From positions 27,339-91,338 of the forward strand of contig JBDZVX010000001.1 in assembly GCA_040255925.1 (NCBI GenBank): 64,000 nucleotides of DNA, in the 5' to 3' direction. Shown piece after piece: positions 34,834 through 43,449 of the stretch. Each line of letters begins with the position of its first letter. The first letter of the stretch is position 1. Source of the stretch: Nitrolancea sp040255925 (GTDB taxonomy: Bacteria; Chloroflexota; Chloroflexia; Thermomicrobiales; Thermomicrobiaceae). The position numbers and the translations under genes are program-made. Below the pieces are notes generated by a model that was not told the DNA's origin, ran no database searches, and saw only the letters and a list, made by a program, of their open reading frames with translations.

Positions 34834-36314
34834 TGCATACGGAAGCGCGCCCGCCGGGGAATGCCTGGTGCGCGCCGGCGGTGACCATCGCCGGGCTGGC
34901 GGGGATCGCCATCCTGATCGGCGCGGCCTATGTCGCTCCCAGTCTGCCGTTCCTTCTTGCCCTCGGTCTAGGGATGACAGCTATCGCGGCACTCCATCCT
35001 CCCAGCGCGCTCGCCGCGATTCCCGCCAGCATCGGTCTGGTCTTTCATCCGATCCGCTATTCCGGCTTGGAATTCAGCCCAGCCGAGATCCTTATCTTGA
35101 CCGCGACCGCCGGTGTTGCGCTCCGGGTCGCCATCCTGTTCCTGCTCCGAACCGGGAGTCGTCCCAAGATCACTCCACGGGTGCTGATCCATGTCGCTGG
35201 GAGTGGATTCGGTCCAGCGGCGCTCCTGATGCTTGTCGCCGGTATCCTGTCACTATTTACTCTTGCCGATCCGGCTCACCGGCATGAGAGCTTGCGCACG
35301 TTCCGGTGGGTCATCGTCGAGCCGGTTCTCTTTGCCATCCTGGCCCGCTACTACCTACGGGATAGTCTGAACCGCTGGATAACGGGAGCGGCATACCTTG
35401 CTGCGGCTACGGTGATTTCGCTCTATGGATTGGTACTGCTGCTGGATGGGGGAGGACTCAGCGTTGAGGGCGTGCGACGGATCAGCGGGACCTATCCGCA
35501 CCCGAACGCCCTGGCGCTCTACCTGGAGCAGCCGGTCGCGTTTGGGTTCGCGCTCGCCATGACCGCGCGCCGAAAAGTCGTGAGCCTTCTCTGGCTGGCG
35601 ATGGCCTCGATATGTGGCCTGGCATTGATCATGACCTTTTCCCGGGGAGCCTTACTCGGCACGGCGCTCGCAGTCGTAGCGATCGCCGCTCTCAGCCAGC
35701 GACAGCGCCTCGCGCGCTGGCTGATCCCGGTACTCGTCATCTTCGGACTCGTGCTGACGATTGTCGCGGGTCCCCGAATGCTGAGCCTGTTCGGCGGCGG
35801 GAGCGGATCACTCCGGCTCATAATCTGGGACTCGGCGATCTCGATGATTCGCGATCACCCAATTTTCGGCGTCGGGCTCGACCAGTTCCTCTACCAGTAC
35901 GCGCCTCGGTATATCGCGCCGGAAGCCTGGCCGGAGCGCTTCACCGCGCATCCACATGATATTTTCCTCGATGTCTGGCTCAGCCTCGGTATACTTGGGA
36001 TTGCCGCCGCCGGGGTGTATGCCATTACCCTGACCCGAACTATACGACACATCATCCGGCGCGTATGCCCGCTCGGGCTGGCAGCGGCGGGCGCGATCAT
36101 TGCTGGTGTTGTTCACGGGCTCATCGATAACGGATACTTTGTGCCCGATCTTGCGTTGATGTTCTGGTTCTTGACAGCCATTATCGAGTTGGAAGGAATG
36201 GCGGCGACCCGGGACACTGATCAATTGGGGGCGATGGGGGAGGAAGCACGTGCGGATTCTGGTGGCTGGCGGAGCGGGGTTTATCGGATCGCATCTCTGC
36301 GACGCGCTCGTTGA
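34833..36314 (+). CDS. O-antigen ligase/polymerase-like (Wzy/WaaL) membrane protein
   Basis: 493 residues from the ATG at 34833 (TGATG overlap with the previous stop). About ten membrane helices, with the long external loop typical of Wzy_C/O-antigen ligase proteins containing the family residues GTYPHPNALALYLEQPVAFGF and, later, SAISMIRDHPIFGVGLDQFLYQYAPRY and FTAHPHDIFLDVWLSLGILG. Such proteins join or polymerise lipid-linked glycans on the outer face of the membrane. The last 65 bases overlap the next gene in another frame. A second member of the family lies two genes downstream, so the pair may split polymerase and ligase duties. Confidence 0.85.
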   Translation: MHTEARPPGNAWCAPAVTIAGLAGIAILIGAAYVAPSLPFLLALGLGMTAIAALHPPSALAAIPASIGLVFHPIRYSGLEFSPAEILILTATAGVALRVAILFLLRTGSRPKITPRVLIHVAGSGFGPAALLMLVAGILSLFTLADPAHRHESLRTFRWVIVEPVLFAILARYYLRDSLNRWITGAAYLAAATVISLYGLVLLLDGGGLSVEGVRRISGTYPHPNALALYLEQPVAFGFALAMTARRKVVSLLWLAMASICGLALIMTFSRGALLGTALAVVAIAALSQRQRLARWLIPVLVIFGLVLTIVAGPRMLSLFGGGSGSLRLIIWDSAISMIRDHPIFGVGLDQFLYQYAPRYIAPEAWPERFTAHPHDIFLDVWLSLGILGIAAAGVYAITLTRTIRHIIRRVCPLGLAAAGAIIAGVVHGLIDNGYFVPDLALMFWFLTAIIELEGMAATRDTDQLGAMGEEARADSGGWRSGVYRIASLRRAR

Positions 36315-37209
36315 TGCCGGGCACTCCGTCATCGCGGTCGACAACTTCGTGACCGGCCGCGCGGTCAATATCGAACACCTCAAGGGTCATCCGCAATTCA
36401 CATTCATCGAGCACGACGTGACCGTGCCGTTAGAGATCCAGGCCGATCAGATTTACCACCTGGCAAGCCCAGCAAGTCCGGTCGGCTACATGTCCCATCC
36501 GATTGAAACCCACCTGGTTAACTCTATCGGCACGCTGAACCTGCTCCGGCTCGCCGAGGCCAATCAGGCTCGGTTCCTCTTCACATCGACGTCGGAAGCC
36601 TATGGTGATCCACTGGTCCACCCGCAGCCCGAGTCCTACTTTGGCAATGTCAATCCGGTAGGCCCACGGAGCTGCTACGATGAGAGCAAGCGCTTCGGCG
36701 AGTCGATTACGATGGAGTTCGTCCGGAACTTTGGGGTCGATGCGAGGATCGTTCGCCTGTTCAACACTTATGGACCGAGGAACGATCCGGAGGATGGGCG
36801 GGTCGTACCTAACTTCGTCATGCGCGCGCTAGCTGGAAAAGCGCTGCCGGTCTACGGTAACGGGGAGCAGACCCGGTCGCTCTGTTACGTGAGCGACCTC
36901 ATCGATGGTCTCCAACGGGCGATGGAGCGTGACAACGCATCCGGTGAGGTCATCAATCTCGGAAATCCCGACGAACGAACGATTCTGGAGCTGGCCCATT
37001 TCATCATCGAGATGGCCGGATCAACGTCTGGTATTTCCTTCGAGCCTGCCCGCCCCGATGACCCGGACCGCCGCTGTCCGGATATCACCAAAGCCCGGGA
37101 CCTGTTAGGTTGGGAGCCGATCGTGCCGATTGAGGAGGGTTTGCGCGAAACGATTGCCTATTTCGATCAATACCGCTCGCGGGCATCTCGTGCGCTGGCC
37201 AGCCAATAG
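36250..37209 (+). CDS. NAD-dependent sugar epimerase/UDP-glucuronate decarboxylase-like
   Basis: 319 residues from a GTG with GGGGAGGAA upstream. An extended SDR: NAD loop GGAGFIGSHLCDAL, the DxVxHLAxxxxP type block IYHLASPASPVGY, TSTSEAYGDP, catalytic Tyr-x-x-x-Lys in CYDESKR, LFNTYGPR and VPNFVMRALAGKALPVYGNGEQTRS. The HDVTVPLEIQADQIYHLASPASP and SEAYGDPLVHPQ...VNPVGPRSCYDESKR strings are those of UDP-xylose synthases (UXS), which oxidise and decarboxylate UDP-glucuronate. An alternative is a dTDP-glucose 4,6-dehydratase-like activity. It likely supplies a pentose nucleotide for this glycan cluster. Confidence 0.88.
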   Translation: MRILVAGGAGFIGSHLCDALVDAGHSVIAVDNFVTGRAVNIEHLKGHPQFTFIEHDVTVPLEIQADQIYHLASPASPVGYMSHPIETHLVNSIGTLNLLRLAEANQARFLFTSTSEAYGDPLVHPQPESYFGNVNPVGPRSCYDESKRFGESITMEFVRNFGVDARIVRLFNTYGPRNDPEDGRVVPNFVMRALAGKALPVYGNGEQTRSLCYVSDLIDGLQRAMERDNASGEVINLGNPDERTILELAHFIIEMAGSTSGISFEPARPDDPDRRCPDITKARDLLGWEPIVPIEEGLRETIAYFDQYRSRASRALASQ

Positions 37210-38731
37210 CGCTCGAGCCGCCTGGTCGCTCCCCTCCGCTATCGGTGGGCTCCTTGCCGCAGGATCGGCGGCGGTCATTCTCACCCAACCGTTCCCGATC
37301 AATCTTCTCGTGATCCCGGCGATCGCGGCGGGAATCGCACTGCTCATGATTCCCGCGCTGGCGCCGATCCTGCTCGTCGTGTCGGTCCCGATTCAAGATG
37401 CCGGAGCGCTCCATGTCGGCGGAACCGCACTCACCGCCACGAAAGTGGCCCTGGCCGCGCTCATAGCAATCACCGCCATCCATTTGCTGACGCGGAAAGA
37501 TGATATCCGCTGGTCGGTCATCACGATTCCCTTCCTCGGCTATCTGCTTGCCCAGAGCCTTTCACTGACCCAGGCCGTCAAACTTCAAGCCGGTGTCGCC
37601 GAGATATTCCGGTGGACAGTCGCGCTTCTCGCCTTCCTGACCGTCCTCCACGCGATACGCTCAGCCCGCGCGATTCTGACGCTCGCCGCGCTCGTCGGAC
37701 TGGCGACGCTGGGAGAGACAGCCTATGGCGCGCTGCAATCACTCCTTGGGCTTGGACCGAAGAGCTTCGAGGCAAGCAACGATTTGTCACGTGCCTTCGG
37801 CACCTTCGGTACGCCGAACACGTTCGCCGGATACCTGGAAATGACCGGGCCCTGGCTCGCGGCGCTGGCGGTTTGGGGTTTGATCCAGGGCGTGAAGTTC
37901 GGCCGCCGCTACCGCGCCAGCCGGATTCAGGGGATGCATGCCAGCCAGGGTGACCGGCGAGCGCTGATCCTCGCGCTGATCGTGAGCCTGTGGAGCGGTG
38001 GCATAGCACTCGCCGCGCTCGCCGGTATCGGGCTCAGCCTTTCGCGAGGCGCCTGGCTCGGCATATCGGCAGCGATCGTGGCAATGATCATGGTGACCGG
38101 GAAACGCGGGTTCCTCGCGAGTGTGCTGGGAGCAGTGGTCATCGCACTCTTTCTGGCAGCAGGCGGTATCAACTTCACACCGCCGGCGATTCAGGAGCGA
38201 TACGACCAACTCGTGAACCAGCTGCATTTCTTCGATTCGCGGGAAGTGCCGGTGACCCCGGACAACTTCGCTGCCGTTGAGCGGATGGCTCACTGGCAGA
38301 CCGGTATCGCGATGTTCGAGAGTGATCCGGTGCTCGGGATCGGCGTCGGCAATTTCAACGATCGCTATCGTGACTTCTACGTCCACCCGCGCTTCTCGGC
38401 TTCTCGCGGCCACGCCCATAATTACTATATCCATGCCGCCGCCGAAACCGGTCTCGTTGGTCTCACGGCCTACCTCATGCTGATCCTCACGGCGGCAATT
38501 ACTTGTATCCGGGCCGCGCGCTCCGCGCCCTCCAGTCTCGGACGCGCCCTCGGAATCGGCGCGGTCGGGGTGACTACGGCGGTGATGATCCACAACGTGG
38601 TTGAAGACCTGCACGTGCTCAATCTCGGAATCCAGCTCTCAGCGGTCTGGGCGCTGGCGGTTGTCGCGCTACGCTACCTGCCCACTGGAGACTTGGAGCC
38701 GTTTAGCGGAGAGGCAGGCTCAAGCGAATGA
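37190..38731 (+). CDS. Second O-antigen ligase/polymerase-like membrane protein
   Basis: About 513 residues from a GTG at 37190 that overlaps the SDR gene by 20 bases; a TTG at 37130 is the only longer alternative and no strong ribosome site marks either, so the start is uncertain. Multiple membrane helices; the O-antigen ligase loop has AFGTFGTPNTFAGYLEMTGPW and, near the end, HWQTGIAMFESDPVLGIGVGNFNDRY, then HAHNYYIHAAAETGLVG. The gene matches the 34833 protein only at the family level. Its stop overlaps the next ATG (ATGA). Confidence 0.82.
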   Translation: MRWPANSARAAWSLPSAIGGLLAAGSAAVILTQPFPINLLVIPAIAAGIALLMIPALAPILLVVSVPIQDAGALHVGGTALTATKVALAALIAITAIHLLTRKDDIRWSVITIPFLGYLLAQSLSLTQAVKLQAGVAEIFRWTVALLAFLTVLHAIRSARAILTLAALVGLATLGETAYGALQSLLGLGPKSFEASNDLSRAFGTFGTPNTFAGYLEMTGPWLAALAVWGLIQGVKFGRRYRASRIQGMHASQGDRRALILALIVSLWSGGIALAALAGIGLSLSRGAWLGISAAIVAMIMVTGKRGFLASVLGAVVIALFLAAGGINFTPPAIQERYDQLVNQLHFFDSREVPVTPDNFAAVERMAHWQTGIAMFESDPVLGIGVGNFNDRYRDFYVHPRFSASRGHAHNYYIHAAAETGLVGLTAYLMLILTAAITCIRAARSAPSSLGRALGIGAVGVTTAVMIHNVVEDLHVLNLGIQLSAVWALAVVALRYLPTGDLEPFSGEAGSSE

Positions 38732-39834
38732 CCGGTAGACGTGTCGACGAGAACCAACGAACCGGGATCGAGATCCGACCCAACGGAAACGCCGCACCGG
38801 AGGCGCTGACGCTCTCCCGTGACGAGCAGCCGACCGGGAACTGGAGCTCGTCCTCGTTCGCCAGCCGCGTTCTTCGGCCACGAACGCTCCTCTCTTTCGC
38901 GCTCGCCGCGGCCATTATCATCTTCGCGTTCAGCCGCTTCGACTTGAACATCTCGGCGGTTGCCACCCAAATGAGCCAGGCAAACCTCGTCTACATCTCG
39001 CTGGCGTTCGTCGTCTACTACGGGTCATTCGCCGTTCGCGCCGCCCGCTGGCGGTCTCTCCTCGGGAGTGCTCGCGTCGAACCGGCGCCCGGCTACCAGA
39101 TTCCCGGTATGCCGGGAATGATGGTCATATTCATCTTGTCCTGGTTCGTCAATTGCCTCGTCCCGGCCAAACTGGGTGATGCCTACCGGGGATACTTGTT
39201 GAAGCAACGGTCCCGTACGTCGCTCAGTTCGGCGCTCGGAACCATCTTTGCCGAACGGCTCTCGGATCTCATTACGCTCGCCATCGTGCTCGTCGCCTCG
39301 GGTCTCCTGGTCTTCGGGCGGCGCATTCCATCGACCGTCGGCAACTGGATGCTGGTCGGGGTCGCCCTGGGGGTGGCGCTCGTCCTCGGCACCCTGGTCG
39401 TCTACCGGTTCCGGGAACAGTTCCGGCGGCTGGTGCCCCATCGCGTTCGCGGCCACTATGTCAATCTCGAACAGGGCGCTTTGGGATCGTTTGGCCGGAT
39501 TCCGACCCTCCTGCTGCTAACCGCGATTATCTGGGTGCTGGAAGGCGTCCGACTCTACTTTGTAGTGCTGGCGCTCGGCGCGGGGTTCACATTCTCAGCG
39601 GCACTCTTCGTCGCGCTGCTGGCCAGCCTGCTGACGGTCGTACCGGTCACACCCGCCGGCCTCGGTTTCGTTGAAGTTGGCGTTGTCGGCGTGCTGATGC
39701 TCCTCGGCAGCGCGGAGCAGACCGCCGCCTCAATCGCGCTGCTAGATCGGGTCGTCGCGTACTGGAGTGTCATCATGATCGGCGCGGCGCTCTACGCCAT
39801 TGTGCGCTGGAAGTGGCGGGGAGGAGCCGGGTGA
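38728..39834 (+). CDS. Lysylphosphatidylglycerol synthase-type TM (UPF0104) protein
   Basis: 368 residues. After about 50 polar residues come seven to eight membrane helices with the motifs of the LPG_synthase_TM/UPF0104 family: YYGSFAVRAARWRSLLG, FVNCLVPAKLGDAYRGYLLKQRS and LGTIFAERLSDL, then VTPAGLGFVEVGVVG and LLDRVVAYWSVIMIG. Archaeal AglD-like and bacterial relatives handle polyprenyl-linked sugars or act as lipid flippases; MprF-type aminoacylation is unlikely because the catalytic domain is absent. The 4-base overlaps on both sides put it firmly in the polysaccharide operon. Confidence 0.85.
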   Translation: MTGRRVDENQRTGIEIRPNGNAAPEALTLSRDEQPTGNWSSSSFASRVLRPRTLLSFALAAAIIIFAFSRFDLNISAVATQMSQANLVYISLAFVVYYGSFAVRAARWRSLLGSARVEPAPGYQIPGMPGMMVIFILSWFVNCLVPAKLGDAYRGYLLKQRSRTSLSSALGTIFAERLSDLITLAIVLVASGLLVFGRRIPSTVGNWMLVGVALGVALVLGTLVVYRFREQFRRLVPHRVRGHYVNLEQGALGSFGRIPTLLLLTAIIWVLEGVRLYFVVLALGAGFTFSAALFVALLASLLTVVPVTPAGLGFVEVGVVGVLMLLGSAEQTAASIALLDRVVAYWSVIMIGAALYAIVRWKWRGGAG

Positions 39835-41000
39835 GGATCGCGCTCGACTACACGCCCGCGCTTCGCCAGCAGGCCGGTGTCGGACGGTTCACCCGGAGCT
39901 TGGGAACCGCCCTCATCAGGCAACTCGACGACGATGAACGGCTCATCCTCTGGAACGCCGACCCTACCGTACCAAAACGCCAGGGGACGGTGATGGCCGC
40001 GGGGAATCTTCGCGTGGTCCGGCGGCGGATTCCAGTACCGGAGCGATGGCTGATCATCGCCTGGCACCGGCTTCGGCTCCCGGTTCCGGTCGAACGCTTC
40101 ATCGGCAATGTCGACCTGATCCACGCTCCGGATTTCGTCGCGCCGCCGAGCCAGGCCCCCGGGATCGTGACGATTCACGACCTCAGCTACCTGATCACAC
40201 CCGATTTCGCCTATCCCAACCTGCGCCGTTACCTGAGCCAAGCGGTCCCCTGGACCCTGGCGAGAGTGAGCCGGATCGTGGCGGTCTCGCAAACCACCGC
40301 CAACGATCTTTCCAAGCACTACCGGATCGATCCTGAACGCATCGCGGTCATCCCAAACGGGGTTGATCCGATGTTCCAGCCGCCGGACCCCGATGAGGCG
40401 TGCCAAATCATTGCGCGCCTTGGCGTCCGGGAACCCTACTTTCTGATCGTGGGCACCATCGAGCCCCGGAAGAACCACCAGGCGCTCCTCCGGGCATTCG
40501 AACAGGTTCATACGGCAAACCCTGAGGTGTCACTCGTCATCGCCGGCTCTCCGGGCTGGCTCTCGGAACCGATCATGGACGCGATCGGGCAGCACGCCCA
40601 GCGGCTCCCGGTCCAGCATCTCCGCAACGTCGACGACGCCGCGCTCCCGGCGCTCTACGCGCGATCCATCGCGCTCGTTTATCCTTCGTGGTATGAAGGC
40701 TTCGGACTGCCGGTCGTGGAAGCGATGGCCTGCGGGACCGCCGTCATTACCAGCGATCGAGGCGCAACAGCCGAGGTCGCCGAGAACGGTGCGCTGTTGG
40801 TATCGCCGGATGACACCGGATCGATCGCGAGGGCGATGGCTCAGGTCCACGGCGATCCCGAACTCCGCGCCCGGCTGATGGAGCGCGGAATCGACCGGGC
40901 AAAACAGTTTTCGTGGGATGTCGCCGCCAGCGCCTATCGCCGGCTCTATCGCGATGTCGCGGTCACGGCACGGAGATTTCAACCAAATGGAACCGCATGA
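39831..41000 (+). CDS. Glycosyltransferase family 4 (GT-B) protein
   Basis: 389 residues from a GTG at 39831 (GTGA overlap with the previous stop) with GGGGAGGA upstream. A GT-B fold: N-terminal acceptor half starting RIALDYTPALRQQAGVGRFTRSLG, SRIVAVSQTTANDLSKHYRIDPERIAVIPNGVD at the domain junction, then LIVGTIEPRKNHQALLRAF and the donor-binding E-x7-E in YEGFGLPVVEAMACGTAVITSD. It transfers a sugar with retention, probably a mannosyl or rhamnosyl-type residue, onto the lipid-linked precursor at the cytoplasmic face. Specificity is not inferable. It overlaps the downstream small gene by 14 bases. Confidence 0.92.
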   Translation: MRIALDYTPALRQQAGVGRFTRSLGTALIRQLDDDERLILWNADPTVPKRQGTVMAAGNLRVVRRRIPVPERWLIIAWHRLRLPVPVERFIGNVDLIHAPDFVAPPSQAPGIVTIHDLSYLITPDFAYPNLRRYLSQAVPWTLARVSRIVAVSQTTANDLSKHYRIDPERIAVIPNGVDPMFQPPDPDEACQIIARLGVREPYFLIVGTIEPRKNHQALLRAFEQVHTANPEVSLVIAGSPGWLSEPIMDAIGQHAQRLPVQHLRNVDDAALPALYARSIALVYPSWYEGFGLPVVEAMACGTAVITSDRGATAEVAENGALLVSPDDTGSIARAMAQVHGDPELRARLMERGIDRAKQFSWDVAASAYRRLYRDVAVTARRFQPNGTA

Positions 41001-41172
41001 GCCGGAACACGATCAAACCGAGCCACCCGAGCCCGAGCAGGACCCCGAGCTTGCCGCGCGACGGCAGCGGGGGAGTCAGCAGGTTCTCCTGGTAGTCGTG
41101 ATCGCCTATGCCCTACTTGGGCTGATGTGCGTGATCGCTGGAGTTCTCATCGCCATTCGCGTGTCCTCGTAG
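40987..41172 (+). CDS. Tiny acidic single-helix membrane protein
   Basis: 61 residues from the ATG at 40987. The first 25 are Glu/Pro/Asp-rich (MEPHEPEHDQTEPPEPEQDP), followed by a short basic patch and one helix (VLLVVVIAYALLGLMCVIAG). It overlaps the glycosyltransferase stop by 14 bases and lies 87 bases before the flippase, on the same strand, so translation by coupling is plausible despite a weak ribosome site. No family is recognised. It may be an accessory subunit of the export machinery, or an unused frame. Confidence 0.5.
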   Translation: MEPHEPEHDQTEPPEPEQDPELAARRQRGSQQVLLVVVIAYALLGLMCVIAGVLIAIRVSS

Positions 41173-41259
41173 CGGGCCGGTGACCGGCGGGGATGCTCGG
41201 AACGGCTTCCGAGGGATCGCCACAACATTGACGGAAGGGGTGGGGAGCCTGGTGTTGCG

Positions 41260-42840
41260 ATGGTTTCGGCACTAGAGCATTGGCCGCTCACCGCACCACT
41301 CTTCGCGGCGACCGGGGCCGTCGTCGCCGCAATGCTGATCGGCATTGCCTGGTGGGGGACGCCGGGGGAGGATCGCCTCGCGCAAAACGCCATTCAGCGT
41401 CTCGCCAAGAACAGCCTCGCGCCGATAGGCGGACAACTAGCCAGCCGGGCCGTCGATCTCGTGTTCGCTGCGTTCGTACTCCGGCTGCTCGGCGTGACCA
41501 GCAATGGCGAATATGCCATCGCCGTGGTTACGTGGCTCTACGTGAAGACGATTGCCGATTTCGGGCTCGGACTGCTCGTGACTCGGGAGATTGCCCGGAA
41601 TCCCGATGATGCTGGGCGGTTGGTGGGAATCAGCACACTCCTTCGGGTCGTGGTTCTCGGCGTGCTGCTGATACCAGTGGCCGCCTACGTCTTCGGCAGT
41701 TTGGAGCTCACGAAACTCTCCACGGCCAGTAGCATCGCGATCCTGCTCTTGACCATCTCGATCATCCCCAGCAGCTATACCGAGGCGATCAACTCAGCGT
41801 TCAACGGTTTCGAGCGGATGGCGCTGCCGGCCATTCTCAACCTGTTGACCAACCTGTCTCGCGCTGGCTTCGGCTTGGCGGCACTCTTCGCCGGGTACGG
41901 TGTGGTCGGGCTGGCGGCGGTGGCACTGCTGAGCACGCTCATCTCGACCATCGCCTACCATGTCGCGCTTCGGCACCTCGGAGTCAAGACCGCCTGGGTC
42001 TGGAACTGGACGGACGCCAAGCAGCTCATGATCCTGGCCTGGCCGCTGCTGCTGAACGCGTTACTCTTGAACCTCTTTTTCCGGGCCGATGTCTTCGTGA
42101 TTCAAGCCAGCCAGGGTGACCAGGCGCTCGGCATCTACGATGCCGCGTACAAGTTCATCAATCTGCTGCTGCTGATCCCCGCCTATTTTACGCTCGCCGC
42201 CTTCCCAATCCTGTCCCGCTATGCCGCGGACAATCCAGGACGCTTCATTGAGAGCTACCGGCTGGCGGCGAAATTCATGCTGGTCATCGCCTGGCCGGTC
42301 GTGATCGGGACGATGGCCCTTGCGCCCCTCTTCATCGGCGTCCTTGGCGGCGATGCCTTCCTTCCGGATTCGGCCAACGTCCTCCGAATTCTGGTCTGGT
42401 TCGCGCCGCTAAGTTATGTCAACGGCATCACCCAGTATGTGCTGGTCGCGGCTAATCAACAGCGTACGATTACCTGGGCCTTCGGCGCGGCCGTGGCCTT
42501 CAATATCGTGGCCAATCTGCTCTTAGTCCCGGAATATGGCTATCTGTCGGCGGCTGCGGTCACGGTCGCGACCGAAGCGGTGCTCTTCCTGGTCTTGAGC
42601 CGGCCGGTCCGGCAATATGTCGGGGAAATCCGATGGCTGTCCTTGATGATCGGACCAGCGGGTGCGGCAATCGCGATGGCGGCGGTAGAGATCGTGGCCA
42701 GGCCACTGGGTCCGATTCCAGCCGTCGCGGTAGCCACCGTGGTCTACTTCGGGGCGTTGGTAATGTTTCGGGTGATCGGCTCGCGAGAGGTTGGTATCGC
42801 TCGCGCGCTCCTCGGCCGCCCGGACCCGATCACCCTCTAA
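41260..42840 (+). CDS. Wzx/MATE-type polysaccharide flippase
   Basis: 526 residues and about 14 helices. After an extra N-terminal helix comes the polysaccharide_synt start KNSLAPIGGQLASRAVDLVFAAFVLRLLG, then the charged loop of the first membrane domain (VKTIADFGLGLLVTREIA) and repeated helices such as LAWPLLLNALLLNLFFRADVFVI with FPILSRYAADN and LGVLGGDAFLPDSANVLRILVW-like blocks. Flippases of this group move undecaprenyl-linked repeat units across the membrane. The ORF start at ATG 41260 fits the spacing, although a shorter start is possible. It closes the polysaccharide cluster. Confidence 0.85.
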   Translation: MVSALEHWPLTAPLFAATGAVVAAMLIGIAWWGTPGEDRLAQNAIQRLAKNSLAPIGGQLASRAVDLVFAAFVLRLLGVTSNGEYAIAVVTWLYVKTIADFGLGLLVTREIARNPDDAGRLVGISTLLRVVVLGVLLIPVAAYVFGSLELTKLSTASSIAILLLTISIIPSSYTEAINSAFNGFERMALPAILNLLTNLSRAGFGLAALFAGYGVVGLAAVALLSTLISTIAYHVALRHLGVKTAWVWNWTDAKQLMILAWPLLLNALLLNLFFRADVFVIQASQGDQALGIYDAAYKFINLLLLIPAYFTLAAFPILSRYAADNPGRFIESYRLAAKFMLVIAWPVVIGTMALAPLFIGVLGGDAFLPDSANVLRILVWFAPLSYVNGITQYVLVAANQQRTITWAFGAAVAFNIVANLLLVPEYGYLSAAAVTVATEAVLFLVLSRPVRQYVGEIRWLSLMIGPAGAAIAMAAVEIVARPLGPIPAVAVATVVYFGALVMFRVIGSREVGIARALLGRPDPITL

Positions 42841-42864
42841 ACCCTCTGCCCGTCCGGCGCGTGG

Positions 42865-43167
42865 TTAGGCCCGGACAGTCAGGCCGGGGAGTACCGGACC
42901 TGTGTGTTGAGACGAAACACTCGTCCGTCCCGGTAGCGCTCCCACCAGTTTCAGGTTGGTTTCCAGAGCCTGAATACAGAACAGGAGCCCTCTGGTCTTT
43001 CCCCGGTGATAGGCGTGCATTTCCCGGTCCTCAACTTCGAACCAGTCCTCCACCCGGCGCTGTTCCTCCTGGTATTCCCGTCGGATCTTCGCCAGGACCC
43101 CCAGCGCCGCGTTGAGCATGTCCGTGTCGGTACCAGGCTCAACCGGGTTCACGGTGGTACGATTCAT
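42865..43167 (-). CDS. Hypothetical protein, unrecognised
   Basis: 100 residues with GGTGGAG 4-5 bases before the ATG. The composition is charged and helical in the first half (NAALGVLAKIRREYQEEQRRVEDWFEVEDREMHAYHRGKTRG). It then has a segment with Cys/Leu (LLFCIQALETNLKLVGALPG) and a Gly/Thr/Ser end. No known family. It converges on the flippase, with 24 bases between stops, and lies downstream of the GntR gene, but with 282 bases between, so cotranscription is unlikely. Confidence 0.55.
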   Translation of the reverse strand: MNRTTVNPVEPGTDTDMLNAALGVLAKIRREYQEEQRRVEDWFEVEDREMHAYHRGKTRGLLFCIQALETNLKLVGALPGRTSVSSQHTGPVLPGLTVRA

Positions 43168-43449
43168 GCGTCTCCACCAGATTCATCTAGTAGGCGGGCT
43201 ACCTCATTTTCACGTACCCCGTGGACGAGATGGCAACCGCCCGTCCCAATCAGACCTTATGGCGGTGGTGGCCTCCGCGTAACACCTTCGGAATTTGGCC
43301 GTGTGCGGGCCTTCCAGCGAGTGTCGCGCGTGGGTATGTTTGTGCACACCTCTTGACCTCGCAACCATCGCCATAATAATTTCCCTCAGACCAAGAATTG
43401 TACCCCCTCGCTGAAGGCAAGTCCAGGATCGTGCAGACGGAAAACGGGG

